NCBI GenBank assembly: GCA_037138755.1
Contig: JBAXHT010000001.1
Coordinates: forward strand, 281,805 to 345,804
Length of the DNA stretch: 64,000 bases
Direction of reading: 5' to 3'
Source of the DNA: Armatimonadota bacterium
Lineage (GTDB): Bacteria; Armatimonadota; Fimbriimonadia; Fimbriimonadales; Fimbriimonadaceae
Part shown: in pieces, positions 24,670 to 33,810 of the stretch
Position numbering within the stretch: the first letter of the stretch is position 1
How the letters are laid out: the number at the start of each line of letters is the position of its first letter
Notes under the pieces: model-generated
What the model was told of the DNA's origin: nothing
Databases searched by the model: none
The model's input: the letters and a program-made list of their open reading frames with translations, nothing else
Position numbers and translations under genes: made by a program

Positions 24670-26738
24670 TAACCCTCCAGCTTGGTAAAGTCTCCGGCAA
24701 GCAGCAGAGTCTGTGATGTGAGTTCTGCGAGTGCGAGGCGGTGAAAACGCTCAGTTGGATCTTCGGACATCACCATCGTATTATCGAAGAAGGTGTTGAT
24801 CAGCGGCAACAATTCTCGGACTATTGCCACCAACCCAGCTACGTCAAAACTGGCTAGCACTGTGTTTAAATGAGTAGTCTTGCCTGTCAGGGCTTCATGG
24901 AGCTGCGTGCCTTCAGCAGAGTTCAATCCCTCTTTCGCAATTTCGTCTATGGCCCCAATCTTTTCTCCCTTCTTTTTTGCCGCAGCAATCAAATTAAGGG
25001 GGCGAGTCGAGGTTTGAACTTCCTCGGGAGAGAATTTTGACAACACCTGTGTTCTAAACCAGGCCATTCGAGGATGGTCTGCAGCTCCAAAAAGTTCGGT
25101 TCCAGTTGCCGCGCTGATAATGTCAGCCCTAACCGTCTCGCCCCACAGTACGGGGTATCGACTGTCAAAGATTTCCCTAAGCGAGTGGTAGGCAAAGCTA
25201 TCGTCAAGTGTGAATCCTTGGTTTTCGTAGCACAACTGAGCAGCGTCCAGCTGCAAACCAGGAGCACTCTTCAGGTCTGTCCAATCTCTCGTATCGTTGA
25301 TGATTGTTGTAACCGCGCGTCTCAGCCCGAAAGGGTCGCTTGATCCGGTAGGAACGATTTTCAAACCTAGGTAGCCAGCGAGCTTATCAAGTTGATCTGC
25401 CAGTCTGAGCCGAACTGCGGTTCGTTCAGCTGCATTGGTAGGGTTCGGAACAGTGGGGCGGTACTGCTGCGCCATCGCATACGAAACTTCCGGCGGGAGC
25501 CCGGCCGCAGCAGCGTAAGACGCACCAATGACTCCTTGCAAAGAACTGAGTTCTGATACGAGTCCAGTGGCAAGATCGGCCTTCGCGTACAACCCGGCTA
25601 AACGGGCGTACTCTTGTTCAGCTTCGTCAGCACCCGAGTGAAGCGCAATAGCTTCTGCCAAACTCGCCAGCCGATCCGCGCGCTGGCGAACAGAACCCAG
25701 CTGAGCCTGGAAAACCACGCCCTCCGTCTTCGCCAAAAAGTCGTCAAGCGTCAGCTTCTGATCTTGCTCATAGAAGAAGCGAGCATCGTTAAATCGCGCT
25801 CCAAGCACCCACTCACATCCCTTCCGAACCGTCTCATCATCGCCGGAGTTCCGGATGAAGATGAACTGGTTACTCAGCTTGCCGGTGTTAGAGTTGCGAA
25901 TCGGGAACATGCGCTCGTGCTTCGCCATTGCGGTCACGAGAACCGGCTCTGGAAGCTCCAAGTACGACTCGGGGAACGAACCCAAGATCGCCGTTGGCCA
26001 TTCGGTGAGGAACGTGTTTTCGTCCAACAAGTCTTCCGTAATCTCTGGAACCCCATTAGAGATCGATTTTGCCTGGGCCAGGATCGACGCCTTTCGGGCT
26101 TTCGAATCGACTTCCACAAAGCGATTCTTCAGTTCAGAAACCAATGCTCCGAAGCTCTTCGCCTCGAAAGGATCGGGGGCGTAGAACCGGTGTCCATATG
26201 AAATCAGTGCCGCAGGAACTCCTTCGACGTTAAAGTCCAGAGCCCGACCATCGTAAGCCGCCAGAATCCAGCGAATCGGACGGGCAAACCGAGCCCGAGA
26301 TGCGCCCCATCGCATCGACTTTTCAAAGTTCAAACCAAGGATGATCCTAGGCAGAATTGATTCCAATAGCTCTGAGGTAGGCAAACCCCCAACGTGCTTG
26401 GTGACCCAAACATATTGCTCGTCTCGGCGCAAATCAGAAGGCTCAATCCCCTGCGATTTGCAGAACCCAAGTAGTGCCTTCGTCGGCTCGCCCGCCGCGT
26501 CAAAAGCCGCCTGAAGCGAAGGCCCGCGCTGCTCCTTGACCGAATCCTCTTGCCGATCTTTGAGATTAGGAAAGTGAACTATCAGCCGACGCGGCGTTCC
26601 GCAAGCGGTTGCTCCGCCGCCACAAACCCCAAGCTCCGTCAGCTCCTTGCAAAGCGCATCGCGCAAGTCGCCATAAGCCTTTTCAACAAAAGACGCGGGG
26701 AGTTCTTCACAACCGACTTCGAGCAAAAACTCAGGCAT
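24669..26738 (-). CDS. glyS: Glycyl-tRNA synthetase beta subunit
   Basis: 689 aa, the expected length. Opening 'PEFLLEVGCEELPASFV' and 'GTPRRLIVHF' are diagnostic; further motifs include 'FEKSMRWGASRARFARPIRW', 'FLTEWPTAILGSF' and the C-terminal anticodon-binding helix region 'NTFFDNTMVMSED'. Together with the alpha subunit (glyQ, not in this window) it charges tRNA-Gly in the alpha2-beta2 enzyme. Upstream neighbour is a convergently unrelated secreted protein; downstream coupling to the dehydrogenase gene is by a 1-nt overlap. Confidence 0.97.
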   Translation of the reverse strand: MPEFLLEVGCEELPASFVEKAYGDLRDALCKELTELGVCGGGATACGTPRRLIVHFPNLKDRQEDSVKEQRGPSLQAAFDAAGEPTKALLGFCKSQGIEPSDLRRDEQYVWVTKHVGGLPTSELLESILPRIILGLNFEKSMRWGASRARFARPIRWILAAYDGRALDFNVEGVPAALISYGHRFYAPDPFEAKSFGALVSELKNRFVEVDSKARKASILAQAKSISNGVPEITEDLLDENTFLTEWPTAILGSFPESYLELPEPVLVTAMAKHERMFPIRNSNTGKLSNQFIFIRNSGDDETVRKGCEWVLGARFNDARFFYEQDQKLTLDDFLAKTEGVVFQAQLGSVRQRADRLASLAEAIALHSGADEAEQEYARLAGLYAKADLATGLVSELSSLQGVIGASYAAAAGLPPEVSYAMAQQYRPTVPNPTNAAERTAVRLRLADQLDKLAGYLGLKIVPTGSSDPFGLRRAVTTIINDTRDWTDLKSAPGLQLDAAQLCYENQGFTLDDSFAYHSLREIFDSRYPVLWGETVRADIISAATGTELFGAADHPRMAWFRTQVLSKFSPEEVQTSTRPLNLIAAAKKKGEKIGAIDEIAKEGLNSAEGTQLHEALTGKTTHLNTVLASFDVAGLVAIVRELLPLINTFFDNTMVMSEDPTERFHRLALAELTSQTLLLAGDFTKLEG

Positions 26739-26791
26739 GGCGAACCTAGAGGATACCCCTCTGAGAGCTTTCAGCCTTCAAGATTCAGCCT

Positions 26792-28972
26792 TCAGCGGGC
26801 GGGTTTGATCCTGAACTTCAGTGCCGCATAGCCGTCAATTTGGAAGTGGTGGATGGTCACTTTGTGAGTGCCTGCCGAGAGCTTGATTGTCTTGCTGTAG
26901 GTGGTTGGCCCTTGGTAGTGCCATTCATCACATACGACAATATCTTCATCCACCGTACAAACGATGCCGTCGTCACCCGTCACTTCGAGAGCGTAGGTTC
27001 CTTCCGGAACCGTGAACTTGCCGGTAGCGATTGTGCCGAAATGTGTCTTCGGGACACCTTTTTCAAAGCCTCCATAACCAGTGTAGTCAAGCTTGGCTGG
27101 CGTGGCATCCCAGCCCGGGCGAAGAACTGAGGCCTCATCATACGCTCTCGCTTCGGTGCGTGGATCACTGCCAGGACCCCAAGGGAAAAAATGGACGCTC
27201 CACTCCTCCTTGACCTCAAAAGTCTCATGAGTCAGAGTGATCGGAGTTCCTGCCGGAGCCACGATCCCTCGGTGATCGACAGTCTTGCCACCGGTGTAAA
27301 CAATCTTGAGTTGCCTCTGGGGGTCCGACTTTTCTGCATCCGGGCGAATCCAAATGGAGCCAGGAACTTGTCCTCCAATGCTGTTCTTTATCTCGAACCC
27401 ATCGCAAACCTTGACCTTGAACGTTCCCTTCGGACCCAGAACGGACAACTTCTGCCAACCATTTTCTACAACTTTCGTCGGAACGATCACCGGCGCTCGG
27501 TAGTCCACCGGACCCCATTGGTCGATTCGCAGATCCGCCTTACTACCTCCGACAGTGAACGGCATCATTCCACCCTTCAGCGGCTCCGGAGAAAGTTCCT
27601 CCCACACATCCTCGTCGTCCCGAGGATCCCATTTTCCTACGGTGCGGGAAGCCAATGGCTTTTCGCACTCGTTTCCTACAAGCGAAAACCTCTCTGGAAG
27701 TCCGCCGTTAGGAAGGTCGGTATGCAGACAGTTCTTCGCAAACCTCACGTCCTTGCAGGATGGGTCGATAGCAAACAGCGTGTTGAAGGAGTTGTTGCCT
27801 TCGAAGAGTACGTTCTCGGAACGGGTCACTGACAGCCGAAGGTCGCCGATCGCATTGTCCTTGATCTGCCACCCAATGCTCCGGGTATTGCGAGCCTTTG
27901 GGTAGCCCCAATTGGGGTCTTGCTTCTCGTTCGCCCAGATTCGGAGGGCGTTGTTGTTCCCGAGGAACTGGTTGGACTCAACGGTGATGTTCTGGCCGTG
28001 TTCGTGAGCGATTCCATCGACGTTGCCCGAGATATGGTTTCCGGCGATCAGGGTGTCGTAGCTGTAGCCGGTCCAGAAGCCGTGCCAGCAGTTATCAACC
28101 CGGTTATTGACGAACTTGTTTCGACTGAAAGTCGCCTCGATCCCATTGGTCGGAGCGTCGCTAAAGTCATTCCCGTACAGCAAGTTTTCGTTGCAACCAC
28201 CCTTTCCTGTGTCCATCGTGGTTTGACCCGCCCACAGAAAGAATCCATCCCCGCCAAAGCGCGCAGAGTTGAAGGCAAAAACGTTTTTGTTGCTCTGCTC
28301 AAAAACCAGGATCGCTGCCGAATCCTGGCCCCGGTTGTAAACCCCGTGCGAATACCCCCGAACGCAATAATCCAGGTTGTTATGCATGATTCGGTTGTTG
28401 GACGACCGGTACATGCCAATGCCGATTGCGCTCATGTAGTTGATGTTTGAGTTCCAAACCACCCCTTTCTCCGAGCGGTTCATCATCAACCCACACTGTC
28501 CGCCATAAGCCTTGAGGCCCTTGACTTCGAACCCTGTCACACCATCCAGATAGACTCCAGCACCGTATCGAAACCACTCGCGCTTCTCGTTGCTGTGAAA
28601 GCTCATCCAGTCGTTTAGGTCTTCCTTTTCAGGCGTGGAAAGCAGTCTCTGCTTCCAATTCCAACTCACGTCACAGTTGATCAGGTTAAGATTCTTGCAA
28701 TTCTCGGCAAGAATCCCGACCTTGTAGCCAGCAACAGTCAGGTTCTTGATTGTGATGTTAGAGCCCGTGATTCGAACTCCAATACCCTTGCGCTGATCAG
28801 GATCGACAGTTTTCGGAGTCCCGCGTAGCACGACGCCTTTGAAGTCGAGGGTGATGTTGTTGCCTGAAACCGAATAGGCTGGAGACCGAAGAGCGACGTC
28901 GGACGACTTGATGTAGTCCCCTGGGCTAGTCGGAATGGTTTGAGCTAGGGCGAAAACGAGCGAAGAAATCAT
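26792..28972 (-). CDS. Secreted right-handed beta-helix protein with PA14 domain
   Basis: 726 aa with a very short signal-like N-terminus. Residues about 40-440 are parallel beta-helix repeats of the pectate-lyase/NosD type (many 'N-N-I-x-x-N' rungs such as 'NITIKNLTVAGYKVGI' and 'NKFVNNRVDNCWHGF'). A linker with a beta domain follows, and the last about 130 residues are a PA14 sugar-binding domain ('GKFTVPEGTYALEVTGDDG', 'GTHKVTIHHFQIDGYAAL'). This suggests extracellular polysaccharide binding or cleavage. ATG overlaps the stop of the DinB-like gene by 4 nt. Confidence 0.87.
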   Translation of the reverse strand: MISSLVFALAQTIPTSPGDYIKSSDVALRSPAYSVSGNNITLDFKGVVLRGTPKTVDPDQRKGIGVRITGSNITIKNLTVAGYKVGILAENCKNLNLINCDVSWNWKQRLLSTPEKEDLNDWMSFHSNEKREWFRYGAGVYLDGVTGFEVKGLKAYGGQCGLMMNRSEKGVVWNSNINYMSAIGIGMYRSSNNRIMHNNLDYCVRGYSHGVYNRGQDSAAILVFEQSNKNVFAFNSARFGGDGFFLWAGQTTMDTGKGGCNENLLYGNDFSDAPTNGIEATFSRNKFVNNRVDNCWHGFWTGYSYDTLIAGNHISGNVDGIAHEHGQNITVESNQFLGNNNALRIWANEKQDPNWGYPKARNTRSIGWQIKDNAIGDLRLSVTRSENVLFEGNNSFNTLFAIDPSCKDVRFAKNCLHTDLPNGGLPERFSLVGNECEKPLASRTVGKWDPRDDEDVWEELSPEPLKGGMMPFTVGGSKADLRIDQWGPVDYRAPVIVPTKVVENGWQKLSVLGPKGTFKVKVCDGFEIKNSIGGQVPGSIWIRPDAEKSDPQRQLKIVYTGGKTVDHRGIVAPAGTPITLTHETFEVKEEWSVHFFPWGPGSDPRTEARAYDEASVLRPGWDATPAKLDYTGYGGFEKGVPKTHFGTIATGKFTVPEGTYALEVTGDDGIVCTVDEDIVVCDEWHYQGPTTYSKTIKLSAGTHKVTIHHFQIDGYAALKFRIKPAR

Positions 28973-29463
28973 GGTAAGCGTGCGTCGTGATAGTCTTGGT
29001 GGCGATTCATGAGTTCACAGACATGAACAGGGGAAAGTCGTCCTTCCAAAAGATTGCCCCCGCAACACTCGTCGTCGTTCACGTGTTGCAAGTAAGCGCG
29101 CAGTGAGGCTCGTCTTTCGCGCCACTGGTTCGCAGCGGTTTCTAGGTTGACCTGTCCCGAAGGGGCAAACATTTTTGGCATGAAGGCGGTCTGATCTGCC
29201 GGCTTTTCCATTGCCTTCATGATGAAATTGTAGAAGAAGGTGACTTTGGGGCGCTTCCCTGCCATTTTCGCACCCACCTCTTTGTTAATCATCTTTAGAT
29301 AGATCCCCTCTGTGATCATCATGTGCTCCAGTGCGCTCTCAGGAGGCATGCTTTTTCCCACCGGGGAAGTTAACAACTCAGGAGACAATGAACTTATCCG
29401 GGAGATCATTGCCTCCATTCTCGCATCAAGCGCATCAAACTTTGCGGCAAGCTGTGGACTCAC
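28969..29463 (-). CDS. DinB-like protein (DUF1569-type)
   Basis: 164 aa from GTG 29463; a TTG two codons upstream is in frame, but TAGACT lies exactly 6 nt before the GTG. Four-helix bundle with a His in 'SALEHMMITEGIYLKM' and the terminal pair in 'LMNRHQDYHDARLP', which gives the three-His DinB site. Enzymatic role unknown. Coupled to the downstream beta-helix gene and divergent from a methyltransferase gene. Confidence 0.78.
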   Translation of the reverse strand: MSPQLAAKFDALDARMEAMISRISSLSPELLTSPVGKSMPPESALEHMMITEGIYLKMINKEVGAKMAGKRPKVTFFYNFIMKAMEKPADQTAFMPKMFAPSGQVNLETAANQWRERRASLRAYLQHVNDDECCGGNLLEGRLSPVHVCELMNRHQDYHDARLP

Positions 29464-29469
29464 AGCCAA

Positions 29470-29475
29470 AGTCTA
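29470..29475 (-). promoter_or_regulatory. -10 box (TAGACT) 6 nt before a GTG
   Basis: Minus-strand TAGACT, TTGGCT, GTG. The divergent methyltransferase gene has a mirror arrangement 10 nt away. Confidence 0.4.
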
Positions 29476-29484
29476 CACCTGCGG

Positions 29485-29490
29485 TACCCT
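29485..29490 (+). promoter_or_regulatory. -10 box (TACCCT) 6 nt before a GTG
   Basis: TACCCT, GAAGGG, GTG 29497. GAAGGG could alternatively be read as a Shine-Dalgarno-like stretch, but it is too close to the start for good initiation. Confidence 0.35.
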
Positions 29491-29496
29491 GAAGGG

Positions 29497-30234
29497 GTGA
29501 GCGGAACTTCTCGGTGGCGTGAATTCTTCGACGCCCAAGCAGCGACATATGATGAAAACCCATTCGCTCAGCACACCATCGCCGAAGTCGATTTCCTTCT
29601 GAGTCTCTACCCTGTGCAACCCGGAGCCACGATTCTCGACATCGGATGCGGAACAGGGCGCCACTCAATTGAACTGGCTAAACGGGGCTACAAAGTTACG
29701 GGAGTCGACTTCTCCCCAAACATGATTGAGCAAGCAACAGCCAAAGCACCAAACCTAGAGGTCGAGTTCATCGAGGCTGACGCCAGGGACCTCACCCTCG
29801 ATAAAGTCTACGATCTCGCCATCTGCCTCTGCGAAGGTGGTCTCGGACTCATCGAACGCTCGGAGAACCCCTACGAACACGATCTCGCGATCTTCCGATC
29901 TGTGCATAACCACCTTCAACAAAACGCCCCTTTTGTCCTGAGTTGTCTCAATGGCTATTCGGCAATCCGTCAAATGAAAGATGAATTCACGGCGGACGGT
30001 CGGTTCAACCCTGCCACCATGGTCAGCAATTACACTGACGAATGGGCACTTCCGAGCGGCGTTCAGCAGTTAACCATTCATGAGCGACTTTTCATCGCTC
30101 CAGAGGTAACCCGAATGCTTGAACAGAGCGGATTTCAGGTTGACGCCGTTTACGGCGGAACGGCTGGCTATTGGGCCCGACGGCCCCTCAGCCTCGACGA
30201 AGTAGAGGCAATGTTCTGTTGTCGAAAGAAGTGA
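29497..30234 (+). CDS. Class I SAM-dependent methyltransferase
   Basis: 245 aa, GTG start. Methyltransferase motif I 'ILDIGCGTGRHSIELA' (about residues 47-62) and motif II 'VTGVDFSPNMIEQA' are clear, followed by 'VEFIEADARDL'. The substrate-binding C-terminal half is unspecific ('SNYTDEWALPSGVQQLTIHE'). Cytosolic. The next gene starts inside its stop codon (GTGA), so it is co-translated with a polytopic membrane protein; a lipid or glycan substrate is possible but is inference. Confidence 0.9.
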   Translation: MSGTSRWREFFDAQAATYDENPFAQHTIAEVDFLLSLYPVQPGATILDIGCGTGRHSIELAKRGYKVTGVDFSPNMIEQATAKAPNLEVEFIEADARDLTLDKVYDLAICLCEGGLGLIERSENPYEHDLAIFRSVHNHLQQNAPFVLSCLNGYSAIRQMKDEFTADGRFNPATMVSNYTDEWALPSGVQQLTIHERLFIAPEVTRMLEQSGFQVDAVYGGTAGYWARRPLSLDEVEAMFCCRKK

Positions 30235-31709
30235 CCCAAGGCACCTTCCGGTGGTTCTTTCCCTGGTTCCTTCTTGCTTGGTTAGTCACTTCTGCCCCCC
30301 TATTCCTATACCATTCGGTGCCGGGCGTGGACACTCCAAACCACCTCGCCCGGCTCCAAGTCCTGGCTACCCTTCACGAAAGACCCTTGCTCCAGGACTT
30401 CTACCGAATAAACTTTGTAGTTCTGCCGAACCTGGCGATAGACCTTCTAATCACGCCGGTCCTGATGCTCACCAAGATCAACGCCTTGATCTTGATGAAG
30501 ATCTTCATCGCGAATATGATCGGTCTCATGGGCTTCGGATTCGCATGGGTCAACCGCGAGATGACCGGAAAGTGGTCCGCCTACGGCCTCTTCGGCTTGT
30601 GCTTCGCCTACTCCTACATCCTCGCTTTCGGCTTCATCAACTATCTGTTCGGCATCGCGTTGGGTCTGATCTGCTTCGCGCTGTGTCTGCGGCTAGACCC
30701 CAAACCGTTCGTGCAGAACGTCTTTCTCGCCATCGCGGCTCCACTGTTGGCAATCAACCACCTCATGGCTTTTGGGCTTTTCGCTCTGAGCTTCGTTGGG
30801 CACCGATTCTTCAAGCCCGACCACCGCTTCCAAGGTTGGCCAGGGCTCGGAGTTGGGACACTTGCGGTTCTGATTCTGATCAAGCTCTCGCCGGTTGCAG
30901 AGTTATCTCGCGTTTACTGGAGACCCTTCGGTGAGCATCTCTATCGTCTCGGTTCACCTCTCGTCTTTGGGATCGAATGGCGAGATGCTCTCTTTCAGGG
31001 CGTCTTATTCGCGCTGATCGGCTACGGAATCTATAAAGAGAGCTTTAAAGTCCCTGTCGAGGCGAAAGTGACCGGAATTCTATTCTTGGTCATCTCGCTA
31101 TTTGCCCCTCACCAAGCATTTACCAGTGCATTCATATTCGCTCGAATTCCGGTCTGGCTCATCATGATCTACTTCGCCTCGGTCGAGCTTCCTCTTCGGC
31201 GATTGAGTGTAGTTCTTACAATTTTGACTCTAAGATCGCTGGATATCGGCTCACGGTTTCTAGGCATGAACGCCGAAATCGATCAACTCAAAGCTGACCT
31301 TCGTCAGATTCCCGAAGGCTCGCTCGTTTATCACTCGATTGCCCAAGGTGCCTGGCCGTTGGTGCCGAAGGGGTGGAATCCCTCTCTTCTCCACGCCGAT
31401 TGCCTACTTCTTCTGGAAAAGGACGTGTACATTTCAAACTTATTCACGATCAAAGCGCAGCAACCGCTGCTGGATCAGCCCGGAATCGGTCGGCCCTGGC
31501 GAGATCACTACTTCCGAGTACCGTTTGATTCTGGGGTTCAAAGAGAGATCACTCTCTTAAGGGAAAGACTCAAGTCTCTGCCGAACGTAAATCTCCGAGT
31601 TCGCCCGGCCTACCTGCTTGTCCTCAAGAACGAATCCCAAGTTCCACCTGGGGTCCCGGAGTCACCGATCGTCGACCGGCCCCGCTACGCTCTTTACCGG
31701 CTTCAATAG
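30231..31709 (+). CDS. Polytopic membrane protein (glycosyltransferase-like)
   Basis: 492 aa from GTG 30231, overlapping the methyltransferase TGA. About ten to twelve membrane helices, with an early exported loop 'YHSVPGVDTPNHLARLQVL' carrying an Asp, followed by a C-terminal exported domain (about residues 365-492). This layout resembles GT-C type glycosyltransferases, where an Asp in the first loop is catalytic, but no family motif is secure. It is the last gene before tRNA-Leu. Confidence 0.7.
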   Translation: MTQGTFRWFFPWFLLAWLVTSAPLFLYHSVPGVDTPNHLARLQVLATLHERPLLQDFYRINFVVLPNLAIDLLITPVLMLTKINALILMKIFIANMIGLMGFGFAWVNREMTGKWSAYGLFGLCFAYSYILAFGFINYLFGIALGLICFALCLRLDPKPFVQNVFLAIAAPLLAINHLMAFGLFALSFVGHRFFKPDHRFQGWPGLGVGTLAVLILIKLSPVAELSRVYWRPFGEHLYRLGSPLVFGIEWRDALFQGVLFALIGYGIYKESFKVPVEAKVTGILFLVISLFAPHQAFTSAFIFARIPVWLIMIYFASVELPLRRLSVVLTILTLRSLDIGSRFLGMNAEIDQLKADLRQIPEGSLVYHSIAQGAWPLVPKGWNPSLLHADCLLLLEKDVYISNLFTIKAQQPLLDQPGIGRPWRDHYFRVPFDSGVQREITLLRERLKSLPNVNLRVRPAYLLVLKNESQVPPGVPESPIVDRPRYALYRLQ

Positions 31710-31740
31710 CATGTGGTATTCTCTTTCCTCACTCTCGTGT

Positions 31741-31826
31741 GCGCGGGTGGTGAAATTGGTAGACACGCTACCTTGAGGTGGTAGTGCTCACAAGGCGTGA
31801 AGGTTCGAGTCCTTTCCCGCGCACCA
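31741..31826 (+). tRNA. tRNA-Leu (anticodon GAG)
   Basis: Acceptor GCGCGGG / CCCGCGC, anticodon stem CTACC / GGTAG with loop TTGAGGT, a long variable arm (TGCTCACAAGGCGTG) as in class II tRNAs, T arm GGTTCGAGTCC region and encoded CCA. A tyrosine integrase gene points at its 3' end, which suggests it is the attachment site of the element downstream. Confidence 0.97.
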
Positions 31827-31969
31827 AAGCTAATTTAGGTTCAAATTTCACAGATTGCTTCAGTTGGTTTTCCCGAAAAGCGCCTTCAAAAATTAGGTGA
31901 CTCTCAAATCGACTCTCAATTCGGACCCTGTGCATTCAGAGCAGTTTCCTTGCGCATACGGGAGCTTCG
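31827..31969. other. Candidate attachment-flank region next to tRNA-Leu
   Basis: No gene. Two tandem 12-mers differing at one base lie at 31899-31910 and 31911-31922 (GACTCTCAAATC / GACTCTCAATTC). The 14-mer at 31834-31847 recurs inverted at 37056-37069. Both could be integrase arm sites; the second attachment site was not found. Confidence 0.35.
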
Positions 31970-31999
31970 AAAAAAAATGCTCTCCGAGAGCGGGAGAGC
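31970..31999 (-). terminator. Terminator of the integrase gene
   Basis: Minus strand: GCTCTCC - CGCTCTC - GGAGAGC, then A and eight T. It begins about 10 nt past the integrase stop. Confidence 0.85.
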
Positions 32000-32009
32000 T
32001 TCGAGATGC

Positions 32010-33185
32010 CTATGCGAAAACCCGGTCTAGGGATTCCCGCAAGATGCTCTGTGCGGCAGTCAGTGGACGGGTGTAGTTCGCTTCGGTAACACCAGCTGAG
32101 GCGTGACCGATATGATCTTTGAGAGTCGTGGGAGACACCTCAAACATGAGCTTTTCGATGATGTTTATGTGAGTCAGCCTACAGTCATGTGGAGACATGT
32201 CATCAGGCAGACCACAATCGACTACGATTGATTTCCAAACTTCGTATACCTGCTTCTTCATGCGAGGCTCGTTGAGCGTCGCCTTTGGCCACAAGAAGGC
32301 TTCTGGGGGCATCTCACTGACATGTTCGAGGAGAATCGACTTCAAACGTTGGCACATGACCACATTTCTCGTTTTCTTACCCTTTGGTAGGCCGAGGCTT
32401 TGCTTTCCACCGAAAGCCACAAGAACGGCTTTGTCAACAACAATCAAATTGTCATCAAAACGAAGCTTTGATACCTGCATCGCCATCATCTCCCCAAGCC
32501 TCAATCCCCCTAGAAGAAGGATTCCTAGCAGAGCACGGCGCGATGGGTCTAGCGCTTGACAAGAAGTGGCCGCTCTAACCTGGTTCGGTGCGAGCGCAAC
32601 AGCTTCTCTTGGTGCCGGTTGAGGGACTGACAGACGAAAGGGGTTGGCGGTGGTCATTGGAATTTTCCCGTATGGGACAATCGCTTGGTTAAAGGCTCGT
32701 ACTAGATCGGCCCGCACCGAGATCACCAGCGTTTCTTTCGCCCCGTTTGCCCGGAGTTCCTTGTAAAATGCTCGCACCTTCATCGGATCGATTTTCGAAA
32801 GCGGAATGCTCCCAAAGTGCTTCGCTGTGTACTTCCTGAACCTACGTTTCCTTTGTTCGATTGTCACTGAAGCCAATGATTCTGGCCAATCATTCTCTGC
32901 TAGCCAAGAAAACCATTCTTCCAGGGTCAATTCGCGAGATTGCCGAGCGATCTCAATCTTTGTCCCCCTTTGAAGGGATCTAAGGAAGTCTTTACCTTCG
33001 GCTTTCGTCTTAAACACCCTAGAAAGGCGTTGCTTTTGTCCGGTAGCGGTTTCAATCGTGTATTGAACCCGCCACCGTCCTTGTTGTCTGCCTGTCAAGA
33101 TTTCACGGCAAGAACCGTCGTTGTTATCAGCTCGTTTAGCCATGAACCCAACATCCCAACATGTCGCTCTTACATCAAATTGCAT
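32010..33185 (-). CDS. Tyrosine recombinase (integrase)
   Basis: 391 aa. An N-terminal arm-binding region and SAM-like core-binding domain ('TLEEWFSWLAENDWPESL', about residues 85-102) precede the catalytic domain. Catalytic residues are seen in 'LLLGGLRLGEMM' (Arg), 'SPHDCRLTH' (His-x-x-Arg), 'DHIGHAS' (His) and 'EANYTRP' (nucleophile Tyr near residue 373). It should catalyse site-specific integration at the adjacent tRNA-Leu. It starts 5 nt after the excisionase-like gene; an internal ATG at codon 15 is possible. Confidence 0.93.
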   Translation of the reverse strand: MQFDVRATCWDVGFMAKRADNNDGSCREILTGRQQGRWRVQYTIETATGQKQRLSRVFKTKAEGKDFLRSLQRGTKIEIARQSRELTLEEWFSWLAENDWPESLASVTIEQRKRRFRKYTAKHFGSIPLSKIDPMKVRAFYKELRANGAKETLVISVRADLVRAFNQAIVPYGKIPMTTANPFRLSVPQPAPREAVALAPNQVRAATSCQALDPSRRALLGILLLGGLRLGEMMAMQVSKLRFDDNLIVVDKAVLVAFGGKQSLGLPKGKKTRNVVMCQRLKSILLEHVSEMPPEAFLWPKATLNEPRMKKQVYEVWKSIVVDCGLPDDMSPHDCRLTHINIIEKLMFEVSPTTLKDHIGHASAGVTEANYTRPLTAAQSILRESLDRVFA

Positions 33186-33190
33186 CGCAG

Positions 33191-33403
33191 CTATGCAATA
33201 ACTTCTAATTGGCCGTGACTTGTGGCTAGCATCACGAACGAGTTTAGTTGTTCAGTTGTGATTCGTCGGCTACGACCTATTTTCACGAACTTGATGTCAC
33301 CCTGATTCATCAACCGATAGATTTGGGCACGAGACAGGGATAACAACTTGGCTGCCTCCGCCACCGTGTATGCAAGTCTGGGCGAAGGAGTTGTTTCTTT
33401 CAT
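33191..33403 (-). CDS. Excisionase-like helix-turn-helix protein
   Basis: 70 aa. Winged-helix HTH_17 motif: 'YTVAEAAKLLSLSRAQIYRL' followed by 'IKFVKIGRSRRITTEQL'. Proteins of this size next to a tyrosine integrase usually steer the recombinase toward excision. It overlaps the upstream 128-aa gene by 4 nt and is followed directly by int, giving a compact recombination module. Confidence 0.88.
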   Translation of the reverse strand: MKETTPSPRLAYTVAEAAKLLSLSRAQIYRLMNQGDIKFVKIGRSRRITTEQLNSFVMLATSHGQLEVIA

Positions 33404-33786
33404 CTGGAACCACCTCCCTCCGAGCCTTTGAGCCGTATCGATCTCACCGTCCTTTCGATGTGCTGGTACGGCACATTTGTGGTGTGCCAGTGGTGCCCGA
33501 TCACATTACTCGTCGAGTTGATTTTTGTCTTCTCCTTCAAGTCTTCGAACTCAATCGCTCTCGCTCCGTACCTTGCCGCAATGAGGAGGGCTGCAAGTTC
33601 TGGGTTGGACTGGGCAATGACTGCCAGCGCTGGACCGAGTGCGGCTTCATCGTTCCGGGCCAAAATTTGAGTCTGTGCAGGCGCAATAGTTTGCGACTGA
33701 GCTGGAGGTGGTGGCGGACTAATTCGGTCCGAGATCGTCTGGAGTTGTTCTCTCAGACTTGTTGGGAGACTGTGTAGGTCGTTCAT
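33400..33786 (-). CDS. Element protein of unknown function
   Basis: 128 aa preceded by AAAGGAT at good spacing. A Pro/Gln-rich stretch (about residues 24-40) is followed by an Ala/Leu-rich helix (about 45-75) and a basic C-terminus. No domain recognised. Coupled to the excisionase-like gene, so probably part of the element's core. Confidence 0.65.
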   Translation of the reverse strand: MNDLHSLPTSLREQLQTISDRISPPPPPAQSQTIAPAQTQILARNDEAALGPALAVIAQSNPELAALLIAARYGARAIEFEDLKEKTKINSTSNVIGHHWHTTNVPYQHIERTVRSIRLKGSEGGGSR

Positions 33787-33810
33787 GGTTTTATCCTTTT
33801 GTGTTCGAGG

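Noticed and set aside
23719-24672. A 317-codon open frame on the + strand opposite the acyl-CoA dehydrogenase-like gene
   Set aside because: Shadow of the opposite-strand gene, which has recognisable domains.
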